A stretch of DNA of 64,000 bases from Paenibacillus elgii NBRC 100335 (GTDB lineage Bacteria; Bacillota; Bacilli; Paenibacillales; NBRC-103111), in the NCBI RefSeq assembly GCF_004000865.1, contig NZ_BIMB01000006.1, forward strand, positions 62,001 through 126,000, in the 5' to 3' direction. The position numbers and the translations under genes are program-made. Below the pieces are notes generated by a model that worked only from the letters and a program-made list of their open reading frames with translations, searched no databases and had not been told where the DNA came from. This document shows, one piece after another, positions 19,576 through 29,131 of this stretch. Each line of letters starts with the position of its first letter. Positions within the stretch are counted from its first letter, which is position 1.

Positions 19576-20298
19576 ATGATGGTCAAGTGGAAGCTGATGC
19601 TGCAAATTATGTATTTTCGCCTGCTGCTGGTGCTGGGGCTCAAATCGGACGAAATCTACTACATCGGTGGAAGCGAAGCGCTGCCGCCCCCGCTCACACG
19701 CGAAGAGGAAGAATATTTACTGGAAAAGCTTCCTTCAGGAGATGCGGCCATCCGTGGCATGCTGATCGAACGAAATCTGCGGCTCGTCGTTTACATCGCG
19801 CGTAAATTCGAGAACACAGGCATCAATATCGAAGACCTCGTATCGATCGGCGCAATCGGCTTGATCAAAGCGGTCAATACGTTCGATCCCGAGAAAAAAA
19901 TCAAGCTCGCCACGTACGCCTCGCGCTGCATTGAGAACGAAATTTTGATGTATTTGCGGCGTAACAGTAAAATTCGCACCGAAGTTTCGTTCGACGAGCC
20001 GCTCAATATCGATTGGGACGGTAACGAGCTTTTGCTGTCGGATGTGCTTGGGACGGAAAACGACACCATCTACCGCAATATCGAGGAGCAGGTCGACCGC
20101 AAGCTTCTCCATAAGGCGCTTGACAAGCTGTCGGAGCGCGAACGGATCATCATGGAGCTGCGCTTCGGTCTGCAGGACGGTGAAGAGAAGACGCAAAAGG
20201 ACGTCGCGGACATGCTCGGCATCTCCCAGTCGTATATATCGCGGCTTGAAAAGCGCATCATCAAACGGCTCCGCAAAGAGTTCAACAAGATGGTGTAA
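19576..20298 (+). CDS. sigE: RNA polymerase sporulation sigma factor E precursor
   Basis: Early mother-cell sigma factor, made as an inactive membrane-bound precursor. I chose the ATG at 19576. The in-frame ATG at 19558 overlaps the ribosome site GGGAGGAAG. The protein has 240 residues. The hydrophobic pro-sequence comes first, then [20 protein letters not shown], which closely resembles the Bacillus protein around its processing site. Region 2 ([16 protein letters not shown]) and region 4 with the helix-turn-helix [13 protein letters not shown] follow. Activation by the adjacent SpoIIGA is established for the family. Confidence 0.96.
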   Translation: MMVKWKLMLQIMYFRLLLVLGLKSDEIYYIGGSEALPPPLTREEEEYLLEKLPSGDAAIRGMLIERNLRLVVYIARKFENTGINIEDLVSIGAIGLIKAVNTFDPEKKIKLATYASRCIENEILMYLRRNSKIRTEVSFDEPLNIDWDGNELLLSDVLGTENDTIYRNIEEQVDRKLLHKALDKLSERERIIMELRFGLQDGEEKTQKDVADMLGISQSYISRLEKRIIKRLRKEFNKMV

Positions 20299-20407
20299 AC
20301 TGGAAAAAGTTTTTTTCGTGGGCGATGAAAGCGAAACCGCCCTTGCGGGAACTGGATTTGAACGATTTTTAGAGAGCGGTGCGGCCGTTTGAGAGCCCGC
20401 CAAGACC

Positions 20408-20436
20408 GCATAAAAAAGCATTCCGAGGAGATAATT
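20408..20436 (+). promoter_or_regulatory. Candidate sigma-F promoter of sigG
   Basis: GCATA at 20408 and GGAGATAATT at 20427 fit the sigma-F boxes GYATA and GGnnAnAnTw. The spacer is 14 bases, one below the usual 15. In Bacillus sigG is transcribed from a sigma-F promoter in this same sigE-sigG gap, which supports the reading. Confidence 0.45.
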
Positions 20437-20469
20437 AACAGTAATGTTTCTCCTTGGGAGGTAATCACG

Positions 20470-21252
20470 GTGACCCGAAACAAAGTCGAAATATGCGGCG
20501 TCGATACGGCAAAGCTACCGGTTTTGACCAATGCGGAAATGCGTGAACTATTCGTGGATCTGCAGACGAATAACGAACGATCTGCAAGAGAGAAATTAGT
20601 CAACGGCAACCTCCGGCTCGTGCTGAGCGTCATTCAGCGGTTCAACAACCGGGGGGAATTTGTCGACGACCTGTTCCAAGTAGGCTGTATCGGACTGATG
20701 AAAGCCATTGATAATTTCGATTTAAGCCAGAACGTCAAGTTTTCCACCTATGCGGTTCCGATGATTATTGGAGAGATCCGCCGTTACCTTCGGGACAACA
20801 ACCCGATCCGTGTGTCCCGCTCCTTGCGCGATATCGCTTATAAGGCGCTTCAGGTGCGCGATCAGCTGACGAATCAAAATTCGCGGGAGCCCACCATTTA
20901 CGAAATTTCGGAAGCGCTCGGCGTGCCGAAGGAAGATGTCGTGTTTGCACTCGATGCCATACAAGACCCGGTGTCGCTTTTCGAACCGATCTATCATGAC
21001 GGCGGTGATCCGATCTATGTGATGGACCAGATCAGCGACGACCGGAACAAAGACGTATCTTGGATCGAAGGCATTGCCCTCCGGGAAGCGATGCGAAAGC
21101 TGAACGACCGCGAGAAAATGATTTTGTCCATGCGATTTTTCGACGGTAAGACCCAGATGGAAGTAGCCGACGAGATCGGCATTTCCCAAGCGCAAGTATC
21201 CCGGCTCGAGAAATCGGCCATATCCCAGATGCAGAAGCATGTGAAAAACTGA
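20470..21252 (+). CDS. sigG: RNA polymerase sporulation sigma factor G
   Basis: Late forespore sigma factor. The GTG at 20470 follows TTGGGAGG with good spacing and gives 260 residues, the usual length. The longer frame from 20389 lacks a ribosome site. The N-terminus begins TRNKVEICGVDT, the family hallmark that includes the anti-sigma-sensitive region. Region 2 (NLRLVLSVIQRFNNRGE), region 3 (IRVSRSLRDIAYKAL) and region 4 (GISQAQVSRLEK) are intact. A terminator follows at once. Confidence 0.96.
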   Translation: MTRNKVEICGVDTAKLPVLTNAEMRELFVDLQTNNERSAREKLVNGNLRLVLSVIQRFNNRGEFVDDLFQVGCIGLMKAIDNFDLSQNVKFSTYAVPMIIGEIRRYLRDNNPIRVSRSLRDIAYKALQVRDQLTNQNSREPTIYEISEALGVPKEDVVFALDAIQDPVSLFEPIYHDGGDPIYVMDQISDDRNKDVSWIEGIALREAMRKLNDREKMILSMRFFDGKTQMEVADEIGISQAQVSRLEKSAISQMQKHVKN

Positions 21253-21280
21253 CGGGAGCTTGCCCGACCTGCGAAGATCC

Positions 21281-21319
21281 GACCGACTCGCTACAATGCA
21301 GCGGGCGCGGTCTTTTTTT
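21281..21319 (+). terminator. Intrinsic terminator after sigG
   Basis: Outer stem GACCG with CGGTC and inner stem CGCT with AGCG are followed by seven T residues. It ends the spoIIG-sigG block. Confidence 0.85.
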
Positions 21320-21322
21320 ATA

Positions 21323-21369
21323 GATATAGAATTTATAAGTTATCAGCGGAGCTGATTGAATTCTATATC
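21323..21369. repeat. AT-rich inverted repeat after sigG
   Basis: GATATAGAAT pairs with ATTCTATATC, and an inner ATCAGC pairs with GCTGAT. No T run follows. It lies in the 426-base sigG-ylmC gap, which holds no gene I can support. Purpose unknown. Confidence 0.55.
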
Positions 21370-21486
21370 GCAAGAAAAGCTTCCGTTAAAACACGAATGT
21401 ATCTTCCTCGAAAAGGCTTCGATAAAAAGCTTTTTTTATAGACTGGAAAGGACATTTTGCCCAAGTTGCTCATATAGTATAAAAAA

Positions 21487-21663
21487 GGGCATTTGCGGAA
21501 CCGATTTTTTTGGTTTTGAAACGTCTATTGGCGAGTTGGTCGTAGAGTGAAAAGTGATCCGCGGCGAGTTTTTTTCAGGCTGTGTTTGAGCCGAAGCGGA
21601 TTACCTTTCACTCGCAGACGTGTCGCCAATGAGGCTTCCAAAATCGTTCTGCAATATGCCTTC
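21487..21663. repeat. Long imperfect inverted repeat upstream of ylmC
   Basis: An imperfect palindrome of about 175 bases ends just before the ylmC ribosome site. Matching blocks are GGCATTTGCGGAACCGATTTT with its imperfect complement at 21642-21662, ATTGGCGA (21527) with TCGCCAAT (21623), and a 16-base block starting GTGAAAAGTG (21547) that pairs at 14 positions with the block ending CTTTCAC (21612). A folded transcript would place ylmC directly after a long hairpin. I see no coding gene inside. Confidence 0.65.
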
Positions 21664-21678
21664 CCCGGTGGTGACAGC

Positions 21679-21978
21679 GTGAAAATATCCGATTTCCAAA
21701 CCAAAGACGTGATCAATATCGTCGACGGCAAAAAGCTGGGCCAAATCAGCGACTTGGAGCTCGATCTCCGGCAAGGACGCATCGAGGCGATCGTCGTCCC
21801 GAATTCCTCCCGTTTCTTCGGATTGTTCGGCGGCGGAACCGATGTGATTATCCCTTGGAGCAACATCGTCAAAATCGGCATGGACGTCGTCCTGGTCAAG
21901 CTGGAGGATGTTCGGGCTTTCCGGCAGCAGGAGCCGGCCGATAACGTGTATGAGTACAACCGTCAGTCCCGCGGATAG
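21679..21978 (+). CDS. ylmC: YlmC/YmxH family PRC-barrel protein
   Basis: Small sporulation-associated protein of the YlmC/YmxH family, with a PRC-barrel fold over residues 1-80 and no established biochemical role. The GTG at 21679 begins KISDFQTKDVINI, the normal N-terminus of the family. Longer in-frame starts run into the inverted repeat. It has 99 residues, somewhat longer than the Bacillus protein, with a polar C-terminal extension. It heads the ylm string leading to divIVA. Confidence 0.85.
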   Translation: MKISDFQTKDVINIVDGKKLGQISDLELDLRQGRIEAIVVPNSSRFFGLFGGGTDVIIPWSNIVKIGMDVVLVKLEDVRAFRQQEPADNVYEYNRQSRG

Positions 21979-22011
21979 GGCAAGCGAAGACAGGCGTGCA
22001 TTCACCCGGAC

Positions 22012-22034
22012 GAACAAGGGTGTTCTTTTTTTTC
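22012..22034 (+). terminator. Short terminator between ylmC and ylmD
   Basis: GAACA, a four-base loop and TGTTC are followed by a run of T. The stem is only five bases long, so termination is probably partial. Confidence 0.5.
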
Positions 22035-22076
22035 GCTTCGTGTATACTGAGTAGTAAAAAGACGGGAGGCGGACCC

Positions 22077-22937
22077 ATGGAGCCTTTTGTAATCCGACAA
22101 GCCGAAAACGGCTGTGAACTGCTTATGCTGGAGCGTTTCATGAACGCCTGTCCGGCCGTGACGGCCGGTTTTACGACAAGACGCGGCGGGGTTAGCCGCG
22201 AAGCGTTCGGCAGCTTGAACTGCGGGCTTCACGTGGAGGATGTACCCGCTGATGTGGTTGCGAACCGGAATTTGCTGGCCGAATCGCTCGAGCTGCCGTT
22301 CGAATCGTGCACATACGCGGAGCAGGTTCACGGGAAGGAAATTCAGGTTGTCGGTAAAGGGCAGCGCGGTGCGGGCAACGATTCTCGGGAGAAGGCGCTG
22401 CAGGGCAAAGATGGATTCGTCACGAACGAACCGGGGGTCTTTTTGCACGCGTTGTTTGCGGACTGTGTGCCGCTGTATTTTTATGATCCGGTCCGCAAGG
22501 CGGTAGGATTGGCGCATGCAGGGTGGAAGGGGACCGCATTGCAAATCGCCAAGGCGACGCTGGAGACGATGAGCGCGGCATACGGCACCAAGCCACGGGA
22601 CGTGAAGGCTGCCATCGGCCCTTCTATCGGCGCATGCTGCTACGAGGTGGACGATGCCGTTATTGCGCGAATGGACAAGGTGCTGGAGCAGGTTGCACCG
22701 GGTAGCGGCGCCGACGAATCCGGCCGTTCGCCGTTCTACGAAAAACAGCCTAACGGCAAATACAAGTTGAACTTGCAACAAATAAACCGACAAATTATGA
22801 TAAAAGCAGGAATTATGCCGTCTCATATCGAAATAAGTGGTTTATGCACAAGCTGCCGTACCGACTTGTTTTTCTCGCACCGCAAAGAAGGCGGAAAAAC
22901 CGGTAGAATGGCGGCATGGATCGGACTGCGGGAATAG
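22077..22937 (+). CDS. ylmD: Peptidoglycan editing factor PgeF / YfiH family (YlmD)
   Basis: YfiH/DUF152 enzyme, historically called a polyphenol oxidase. The Escherichia coli homologue trims misincorporated serine from muropeptide precursors, which fits this cell-wall neighbourhood. The ATG at 22077 follows GGGAGG. A longer frame from 21996 is unsupported. The protein has 286 residues. The metal ligands are visible: His85 (QVHGKE), Cys130 (ADCVPLY) and His147 (LAHAGWKG). The C-terminal GLCTSCRTDLFFSHRK is also typical. Confidence 0.88.
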   Translation: MEPFVIRQAENGCELLMLERFMNACPAVTAGFTTRRGGVSREAFGSLNCGLHVEDVPADVVANRNLLAESLELPFESCTYAEQVHGKEIQVVGKGQRGAGNDSREKALQGKDGFVTNEPGVFLHALFADCVPLYFYDPVRKAVGLAHAGWKGTALQIAKATLETMSAAYGTKPRDVKAAIGPSIGACCYEVDDAVIARMDKVLEQVAPGSGADESGRSPFYEKQPNGKYKLNLQQINRQIMIKAGIMPSHIEISGLCTSCRTDLFFSHRKEGGKTGRMAAWIGLRE

Positions 22938-23015
22938 AGGCTGGGGGACTCCGGCTTGATAACACCGGGGACCGCCCCATAGCCAGGCAGGCCGAAAGCG
23001 AGGTGAATTGACGTT

Positions 23016-23705
23016 ATGACTGTAGAGCTGAAGGAACGAATCGAAGAAGTCCGCAAGCGTATTGCCGCGGCGTGCGCCCGCGCGGGACGTAGCCCCGAGG
23101 AGGTGCGCGTCATCGCCGTGACCAAGTACGTTTCGCTCGAAACGACAGGACAAGCGCTGAGGAGCGGATTGACAGATGTCGGCGAGAACCGCTGGCAGGA
23201 TGCCGCTGCCAAATGGGAAGCATTCGGCAGTGAAGGCGTGTGGCATTTCATCGGACATCTGCAAACGAACAAAGTAAAGGACGTCGTCGGACGATTCGCG
23301 TATATTCATTCGCTGGACAGGCTGTCGCTGGCCAAAGAGATCGAGAAGAAGGCGTCGGCGCTCGGAATCGAGGTTCCGTGCTTTATTCAGCTGAACGTGT
23401 CGGGGGAAGAGACGAAATACGGTTTGGAGCCCGGCGGGCTGCTTGATTTTGCGGCGGAGCTGCGGAGCATGAAGCATATCCGTGTGGCCGGTCTGATGAC
23501 TATGGCGCCTTATGAAGCGGAGCCCGAGGCGACCCGCCCGGTGTTTCGCGGCTTGCGCGAATGGCGGGACCGTCTGAACCGGGAAACCGTGCTCGATTAT
23601 GAAGTGACGGGCTTGTCGATGGGAATGTCAAACGATTTTGAAGTAGCCATTGAAGAAGGAGCGACTTGGGTGCGTCTTGGTTCGGTCTTGGTGGGTAAAG
23701 AGTGA
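23016..23705 (+). CDS. ylmE: YggS-family pyridoxal phosphate homeostasis protein (YlmE)
   Basis: Single-domain PLP-binding TIM-barrel protein of the YggS/PLPBP family, thought to buffer pyridoxal phosphate rather than catalyse a reaction. The protein has 229 residues. The PLP lysine is Lys37 in [16 protein letters not shown] lies near residue 80, and the phosphate-binding [12 protein letters not shown] near 205. It sits 29 bases before sepF, as in Bacillus. Confidence 0.9.
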   Translation: MTVELKERIEEVRKRIAAACARAGRSPEEVRVIAVTKYVSLETTGQALRSGLTDVGENRWQDAAAKWEAFGSEGVWHFIGHLQTNKVKDVVGRFAYIHSLDRLSLAKEIEKKASALGIEVPCFIQLNVSGEETKYGLEPGGLLDFAAELRSMKHIRVAGLMTMAPYEAEPEATRPVFRGLREWRDRLNRETVLDYEVTGLSMGMSNDFEVAIEEGATWVRLGSVLVGKE

Positions 23706-23734
23706 CAGAGATGAAACTCCGAGGAGGAAAGGAT

Positions 23735-24160
23735 ATGGGCGTAATGAATAAATTCATGAACTTTCTGGGCTTGCAGGAAGAAGAAGAAGTCGTGGAGCGC
23801 GAGCGCGTCGTAGAGCATCATGAAGAAGCTGAAACCCCGGCGCAGGAATTGCGTAAAAATAAGGGGAACATCGTCAGCATCCATTCGCAAAAAAACGTGC
23901 GGGTCATCTTGAACGAGCCACGGTCTTACGAGGAAACCCAGGAAATTGCCGACCATTTGCGCTCACGCCGGCCTGTCGTCGTCAATCTGCACCGGGTCCG
24001 GCCGGATCAGGCTACGCGGATCGTCGACTTCCTGAGCGGTACCGTGTATGCGCTCAGCGGTTCCATCTCGAAGATCGGACCGAACATTTTTTTGTGCACT
24101 CCGGATACCGTGGAAATTCACGGCTCGATTTCGGAAATGATGCACCATAACGAAGAATAG
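23735..24160 (+). CDS. sepF: Cell division protein SepF
   Basis: Cytoplasmic FtsZ-bundling protein and membrane anchor. The ATG at 23735 follows GAGGAGGAAAGG. An in-frame GTG at 23702 is less likely. The protein has 141 residues. The N-terminal amphipathic helix [12 protein letters not shown] (membrane binding) is followed by an acidic Glu-rich linker and the SepF domain at about 45-135, with [19 protein letters not shown] at its core. It binds the FtsZ C-terminal peptide. Confidence 0.94.
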   Translation: MGVMNKFMNFLGLQEEEEVVERERVVEHHEEAETPAQELRKNKGNIVSIHSQKNVRVILNEPRSYEETQEIADHLRSRRPVVVNLHRVRPDQATRIVDFLSGTVYALSGSISKIGPNIFLCTPDTVEIHGSISEMMHHNEE

Positions 24161-24188
24161 CGTATATAGAAAGAACGAGGTGAACGGC

Positions 24189-24458
24189 TTGTACTACATT
24201 GAAGACTACATTCGCACTTTGATTCAGATTTATCAGTACGTGCTCATCGCCTACGTTCTGCTCTCCTGGCTGCCGAGCGCGCGAGAAAGCTTTATTGGGG
24301 AAATACTGGGGAAGCTGTGTGAGCCGTATTTGTCCGTATTCCGCCGGTTCATTCCTCCGATCGGCGGGATGATCGATATTTCCCCAATTATCGCGCTGAT
24401 TGCGCTTCGTTTCGTAGGGGAAGGAATCGTTGCGGTTCTCCGTTTCATTATTCCCTAG
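24189..24458 (+). CDS. ylmG: YggT family membrane protein (YlmG)
   Basis: Small membrane protein of the YggT family with two hydrophobic segments (about residues 12-30 and 62-85) joined by a short loop containing EPYLSVFRRFIPP. Its biochemical role is unknown. Homologues lie beside sepF in many bacteria. I prefer the TTG at 24189 because GAGGTG lies seven bases before it. An in-frame GTG at 24180 is the alternative and would add three residues. Confidence 0.85.
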   Translation: MYYIEDYIRTLIQIYQYVLIAYVLLSWLPSARESFIGEILGKLCEPYLSVFRRFIPPIGGMIDISPIIALIALRFVGEGIVAVLRFIIP

Positions 24459-24484
24459 TTTAAAATTGCAGGAGACTTAAACCG

Positions 24485-25267
24485 ATGATGCAGGAACAAC
24501 TATATGCCCACTTCCATCCGGACGAACACCGCTTTGTCGATAAGGCGGCGGAATGGGTGGAGCGGGCCGAGCAGCATACGGTCAAGCTGACCGATTTTTT
24601 GGACCCGCGGCAGATTTTCATCCTGACCACGCTTGCCAATCGGAACCCGGACGTGCATGTGCGATTCGACGGCGGCCATCCGGGTGCGGAACGGAAGCGG
24701 GCATTGGTCGCTCCGGATTATCGCGTGCTGGACGATGAAGAGATGGGGATCAGCCTCATTGAAATTACTTCCGAGGACGAGAAGCTGAAGGAGCTGGACC
24801 ACGGCGATTTCATGGGAGCGATCCTCGGACTTGGTATCAAGCGCGATAAAATCGGCGATATTTATGTGCGGGAAGATGGCTGTCATTTTCTCGTGGCTTC
24901 GGAAATTGCCGATTATATCCGGCTCAATCTGAGTCAGGTGCACCGGCTGCACGTGCGGACAGAGCAGTTGCCGCTGAATAAGCTCAAGGCGACGGAAACG
25001 AAGCTGGACGAAATGTTCTTATCGGTCGCTTCGCTTCGTCTGGATGGCATCGTCAGCGACGTATACCGGCTGAGCCGGGCCAAAGTGCTTGTTCCGATTA
25101 AAGCCGGGCGTTGCAAAGTGAACTGGAAGCAGGAAGAAGATCCGAGTAAGCCGCTAAAGCAGGGGGACGTCGTATCGCTTCAAGGGTTCGGGCGCTTCAA
25201 GGTGCTGGAAGTCGAAGGAGTAACCAAAAAAGGGAGATACCGTTTAAAAATCGGCAAATATGCGTGA
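24485..25267 (+). CDS. ylmH: S4-domain RNA-binding protein YlmH
   Basis: RNA-binding protein with an N-terminal YlmH domain and a C-terminal S4 domain at about residues 180-250 (DGIVSDVYRLSRAKV). Bacillus YlmH has been linked to ribosome-associated quality control of stalled nascent chains. That role is transferred by family, not seen here. The protein has 260 residues. A second ATG follows the first directly. Its last codons form the left arm of the terminator at 25246. Confidence 0.87.
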   Translation: MMQEQLYAHFHPDEHRFVDKAAEWVERAEQHTVKLTDFLDPRQIFILTTLANRNPDVHVRFDGGHPGAERKRALVAPDYRVLDDEEMGISLIEITSEDEKLKELDHGDFMGAILGLGIKRDKIGDIYVREDGCHFLVASEIADYIRLNLSQVHRLHVRTEQLPLNKLKATETKLDEMFLSVASLRLDGIVSDVYRLSRAKVLVPIKAGRCKVNWKQEEDPSKPLKQGDVVSLQGFGRFKVLEVEGVTKKGRYRLKIGKYA

Positions 25268-25282
25268 ACGCCGATTTTTTTT
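25246..25282 (+). terminator. Intrinsic terminator overlapping the ylmH 3' end
   Basis: AAAATCGGC pairs with GCCGATTTT, followed by further T residues. The left arm is inside the ylmH coding sequence. Confidence 0.85.
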
Positions 25283-25387
25283 GTTTGCCGATGCAGGAAT
25301 ATGCCAGCAACTGTCGAATATAGGATTACGCATGCGCGGACAACATAGGATCATAGTTTTTTTGCCAAATTTGCAGGAGGTGCAGCA

Positions 25388-25867
25388 ATGGCTTTAACAC
25401 CGCTCGATATACATAACAAGGAGTTCAGCCGCTCGTTTCGGGGATATGACGAAGATCAAGTGAACGAATTTCTGGATCAGGTCATTAAAGATTACGAATC
25501 GCTGATCCGTGAAAATAAAGAGCTGCAAAATCAGTTGGCCGCGATTCAAGAGCGTCTGGACCATTTTGCCAATATCGAAGAAACGCTTAGCAAAACGATC
25601 ATCATCGCGCAGGAAGCGGCTGATGAAGTGAAAAATAACTCGAAAAAAGAAGCGCAGCTGATTATTAAAGAAGCGGAGAAGAACGCCGACCGCATCATTA
25701 ACGAATCGCTGACCAAAGCGCGTAAAGTGTCGGTAGAAATCGAGGAGCTGAAAAAGCAGGCGTCGATCTACCGGACCCGGTTCCGCACGCTTATCGAGGC
25801 GCAGCTCGAGCTGCTCAGCAAGGAAGATTGGAACTCGCTCGACCGGATGGAGATCGAGCAGCCTTGA
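25388..25867 (+). CDS. divIVA: Cell-pole and septum protein DivIVA
   Basis: Coiled-coil protein that binds curved membrane at poles and septa and positions division and sporulation proteins. The protein has 159 residues behind CAGGAGGTGCAGC. The membrane-binding N-terminal domain (LTPLDIHNKEFSRSFRGYD) with the exposed aromatic and basic residues is typical. A long coiled coil fills about 30-145. ylmH, 120 bases upstream, is separated by a terminator. I found no clear promoter in that gap. Confidence 0.95.
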   Translation: MALTPLDIHNKEFSRSFRGYDEDQVNEFLDQVIKDYESLIRENKELQNQLAAIQERLDHFANIEETLSKTIIIAQEAADEVKNNSKKEAQLIIKEAEKNADRIINESLTKARKVSVEIEELKKQASIYRTRFRTLIEAQLELLSKEDWNSLDRMEIEQP

Positions 25868-25877
25868 TTGGCCCAAG

Positions 25878-25906
25878 TTGACGTGGAGGCTCATTTCCGC
25901 TATACT
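25878..25906 (+). promoter_or_regulatory. Sigma-A promoter of the ileS leader
   Basis: TTGACG at 25878 and TATACT at 25901 are separated by exactly 17 bases. Transcription would start near 25913, at the beginning of the T-box leader. Confidence 0.85.
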
Positions 25907-25912
25907 CCCTGT

Positions 25913-26217
25913 ATAAGTTAACATGAATGAAAGCGATGACTGGGACGAGTACTTGACGTCCAGCGGAGGCCAGCGAGCCGGGGGGAATGGTGCGAGCCCG
26001 GACTTCGGCGGTCAAGGAATATCCCCCAGGAGCATCTCTTGAACCTCGTTCCGGAAGTAAAGAGCATCGGCTGATCCCGTTATCGATCATGGAGCGAAGA
26101 CTTCGAGCCGGGCAGCGGCCGTGAACGTCACGGACGATTGCTTCGACGATCGTGGTCTTAAACAGGGTGGTACCGCGAGACTTCTCGTCCCTTAGGGATG
26201 CGAGGTCTTTTTTTGTT
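25913..26217 (+). promoter_or_regulatory. Isoleucine T-box riboswitch upstream of ileS
   Basis: tRNA-sensing leader that allows ileS transcription when uncharged tRNA-Ile binds. Stem I opens with the K-turn-like GATGACTGGGACGAGTA. The specifier loop shows the codon ATC (Ile) at 26035-26037 before TCTTGAAC. The conserved T-box AGGGTGGTACCGCG lies at 26165-26178. An intrinsic terminator follows, AGACTTCTCGTCCC against GGGATGCGAGGTCT then a T run, ending near 26217. The specifier matches the downstream gene. Confidence 0.93.
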
Positions 26218-26245
26218 GTAAATTCAGTTAGGAGTGAGACATTCG

Positions 26246-29014
26246 ATGGATTATGGAAAAACGCTAAACCTGCTGCAAACGGACTTTCCGATGCGCGGCA
26301 ACCTTCCGCAGGCTGAACCGAAAATGCAGCAGCATTGGGACGAGACGGACATTTACCGTCAAGTGCAGGAGAGCCGCAAGGGCAAACCGAAGTTTGTATT
26401 GCACGACGGACCTCCGTATGCGAACGGCGACATTCATATCGGCCACGCGCTAAACAAAATTTTAAAGGACATTATCGTCCGTTTCAAAACAATGCAGGGC
26501 TACGATGCACCTTATGTGCCAGGCTGGGATACGCACGGTTTGCCGATCGAGCAGGCCATTACCAACAGCGGCAAAGTCGACCGGAAAAAAATGAGCGTGC
26601 CGGAATTCCGCGACTATTGCAAAGATTACGCTTTGCAGTGGGTGGAGAGGCAAAAAGCGCAGTTCAAGCGTCTCGGTATCCGCGGCGATTGGGATCGCCC
26701 GTATATTACGCTGCTGCCTGAATACGAAGCACAGCAAATCCGCGTTTTCGGCGGGATGGTGACGAAAGGCTATATCTACAAAGGATTGAAGCCGGTTTAC
26801 TGGTCGCCTTCTTCGGAAAGCGCGCTGGCGGAAGCCGAGATCGAATACCGCGACAAGACATCGGCTTCGATTTACGTCGCTTTCGACGTACAGGACGGCA
26901 AAGGCAAGCTGCCTGCGGACGCAGCCATCGTCATCTGGACGACGACGCCTTGGACGATACCGGCGAACCTTGGGATCAGCGTCCATCCGGATTTCGACTA
27001 CGTTCTGGTGGAAACGGGAGGCCGGAAGTTCGTGCTGGCGCAAGGACTGCTCGAAGCGGCGTCGAAGGAAATCGGCTGGACTGATGTGAACGTTCTGCAG
27101 ACGTTCAAGGGCAGTGAGATTGAGCATGTGCTCTGCCGCCATCCGTTCTACGATCGGACATCGCTTGTGATGACGGGCGAGCACGTGACGCTGGAAGCCG
27201 GTACGGGCTGCGTACACACCGCTCCGGGACACGGGGAAGACGACTTCGTGATCGGGCAAAAATACGGTCTCGGCGTCTTGTGTCCGGTGGATGACCAAGG
27301 GCATATGACAGCGGAAGCGCCGGGCTTTGAAGGGCTGTTTTACGATAAAGCGAACAAGGCGATTACGGAAAAGCTTCAGGAAAGCGGCCACCTGCTGAAA
27401 ATGAGTTTTATTCAGCACCAATATCCGCATGACTGGCGGACGAAGAAGCCGGTCATTTTCCGCGCAACTGAGCAGTGGTTCGCATCGGTCGATAAATTCC
27501 GCCAAGCGATGCTGGACGAAATCAAGCGCGTGAAGTGGACGCCGGAGTGGGGCGAGATTCGACTTCATAACATGATCGCCGACCGCGGCGACTGGTGTAT
27601 TTCCCGTCAGCGGGCATGGGGCGTGCCGATTCCGATCTTTTACTGCCGCAGCTGTAATGAGCCGCTGGTCAACGAGACGACGATCGAGCATGTCGCTTCG
27701 ATTTTTGAAAAGGAAGGCTCCAACGCGTGGTTCCTGCGTGACGAGAAGGAATTGCTCCCGGCGGGTACCGTTTGTCCGAAATGCGGTCACGACCATTTCC
27801 GCAAAGAAACGGATATTATGGACGTATGGTTCGATTCCGGCTCCAGCCATTCGGCGGTGCTCGAAACGCGCGAAGAGCTGCAATGGCCGGCCGATCTGTA
27901 TCTGGAAGGCTCGGACCAATACCGCGGGTGGTATAACTCGTCGTTAATTACCGGCGTGGCAGTCAAAGGACAATCGCCGTACAAAGGCATTTTGAGCCAC
28001 GGCTTTACACTGGACGGCGAAGGACGCAAAATGTCCAAATCGCTCGGTAACACGATCGATCCGAACCAGATGTGCAACAAGCTGGGCGCCGATATTTTGC
28101 GCTTGTGGGTGTCTTCGACCGATTTCCAGGCAGATCAGCGCATCTCGGACAACATTTTGAACCAGATTGCCGAAAGCTACCGGAAAATCCGCAATACGCT
28201 GCGCTTTTTGCTCGGCAACCTGTCGGATTTCGATCCGGCCAAAGACCGCGTAGGCGTAGAACAAATGAGTGAATTGGACCGGTTCGCGCTGCTGCGTCTG
28301 CACCGGATGACGGATCGAGTCATCAAGGCGTACGACAACTACGATTTCCACGTGGTGTATCAGACCGTAAACCATTTCTGCGCGGTCGATATGAGCGCGT
28401 TCTATCTGGATATTTTGAAAGACCGGCTGTATGCCAGCCTTCCGTCCGATCCGGCCCGCAGAGCGGCGCAAACCGTATTATACGATGCGCTGACGGCAAT
28501 AACTAAATTGATTGCTCCGATTTTGCCGCATACGGCTGACGAGGTATGGAAATACATTCCGGGTACGACGCTGCCGAGCGTACAGCTCGCTGAGCTGCCG
28601 ACGATCGATACAAGCTTGTTCGATGCGAATCTGGAACAAAAATGGGAAAAATTCAGCGGTGTGCGCGACGATGTGCTGAAAGCGCTGGAGGAAGCTCGGA
28701 AAGAAAAGCTGATCGGCAATTCGCTCAGCGCCTCGGTTCATCTGTACCCGAGTACGGAGACGTACGAGCTGCTTGGCGGCTTCGACCGATTGGATCTGTT
28801 GTTTATCGTTTCCGCGGTGAAAGTGCATAATCCGGAGGAGACAGCACCTGAGGGAGCTCAAGCGTTCAAGGGGCTTGACGTAAAAGTCGCTGTGGCCGAT
28901 GGGGAGAAGTGCGAACGCTGCTGGATCGTTACGCCTGAGGTCGGTCATGACTCCGAGCATCCGACGTTGTGCAAACGCTGCTCGGGAGTGCTGAAAGCCG
29001 GCGCTGCAGGCTAA
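26246..29014 (+). CDS. ileS: Isoleucyl-tRNA synthetase
   Basis: Class I aminoacyl-tRNA synthetase charging tRNA-Ile. The ATG at 26246 gives 922 residues. GTG at 26234 is inside the ribosome site. The HIGH signature is residues 64-67, KMSKS 595-599, and the CP1 editing domain lies between them with [12 protein letters not shown]. The zinc-binding cysteines CERCW and CKRC are at the C-terminus. Length and the C-terminal zinc site fit the bacterial, mupirocin-sensitive type. Regulated by the T-box leader directly upstream. Confidence 0.97.
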   Translation: MDYGKTLNLLQTDFPMRGNLPQAEPKMQQHWDETDIYRQVQESRKGKPKFVLHDGPPYANGDIHIGHALNKILKDIIVRFKTMQGYDAPYVPGWDTHGLPIEQAITNSGKVDRKKMSVPEFRDYCKDYALQWVERQKAQFKRLGIRGDWDRPYITLLPEYEAQQIRVFGGMVTKGYIYKGLKPVYWSPSSESALAEAEIEYRDKTSASIYVAFDVQDGKGKLPADAAIVIWTTTPWTIPANLGISVHPDFDYVLVETGGRKFVLAQGLLEAASKEIGWTDVNVLQTFKGSEIEHVLCRHPFYDRTSLVMTGEHVTLEAGTGCVHTAPGHGEDDFVIGQKYGLGVLCPVDDQGHMTAEAPGFEGLFYDKANKAITEKLQESGHLLKMSFIQHQYPHDWRTKKPVIFRATEQWFASVDKFRQAMLDEIKRVKWTPEWGEIRLHNMIADRGDWCISRQRAWGVPIPIFYCRSCNEPLVNETTIEHVASIFEKEGSNAWFLRDEKELLPAGTVCPKCGHDHFRKETDIMDVWFDSGSSHSAVLETREELQWPADLYLEGSDQYRGWYNSSLITGVAVKGQSPYKGILSHGFTLDGEGRKMSKSLGNTIDPNQMCNKLGADILRLWVSSTDFQADQRISDNILNQIAESYRKIRNTLRFLLGNLSDFDPAKDRVGVEQMSELDRFALLRLHRMTDRVIKAYDNYDFHVVYQTVNHFCAVDMSAFYLDILKDRLYASLPSDPARRAAQTVLYDALTAITKLIAPILPHTADEVWKYIPGTTLPSVQLAELPTIDTSLFDANLEQKWEKFSGVRDDVLKALEEARKEKLIGNSLSASVHLYPSTETYELLGGFDRLDLLFIVSAVKVHNPEETAPEGAQAFKGLDVKVAVADGEKCERCWIVTPEVGHDSEHPTLCKRCSGVLKAGAAG

Positions 29015-29020
29015 TGGGTT

Positions 29021-29068
29021 AGCGAGCCATCCATGGGAAGCGAAGGGAGCTTCCCATGGAAAGGCTCG
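29021..29068 (+). terminator. Strong stem-loop after ileS
   Basis: CGAGCC and CCATGGGAAGC pair with GCTTCCCATGG and GGCTCG. The T content after it is low (TGATTTGT), so it may be a weak terminator or a 3'-protecting hairpin. Confidence 0.5.
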
Positions 29069-29131
29069 TGATTTGTACCCTGGGAGGGTTGCGCGATAGA
29101 ACAGACGACGGAAAAGAACGATCAGGAAAAA

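Noticed and set aside
21356-21550. 64-codon TTG-started frame between sigG and ylmC
   Set aside because: No ribosome site. It runs through the inverted repeat and has no recognisable domain.
26462-27919. 485-codon minus-strand frame opposite ileS
   Set aside because: Created by the codon bias of ileS. No start signal and no domain.
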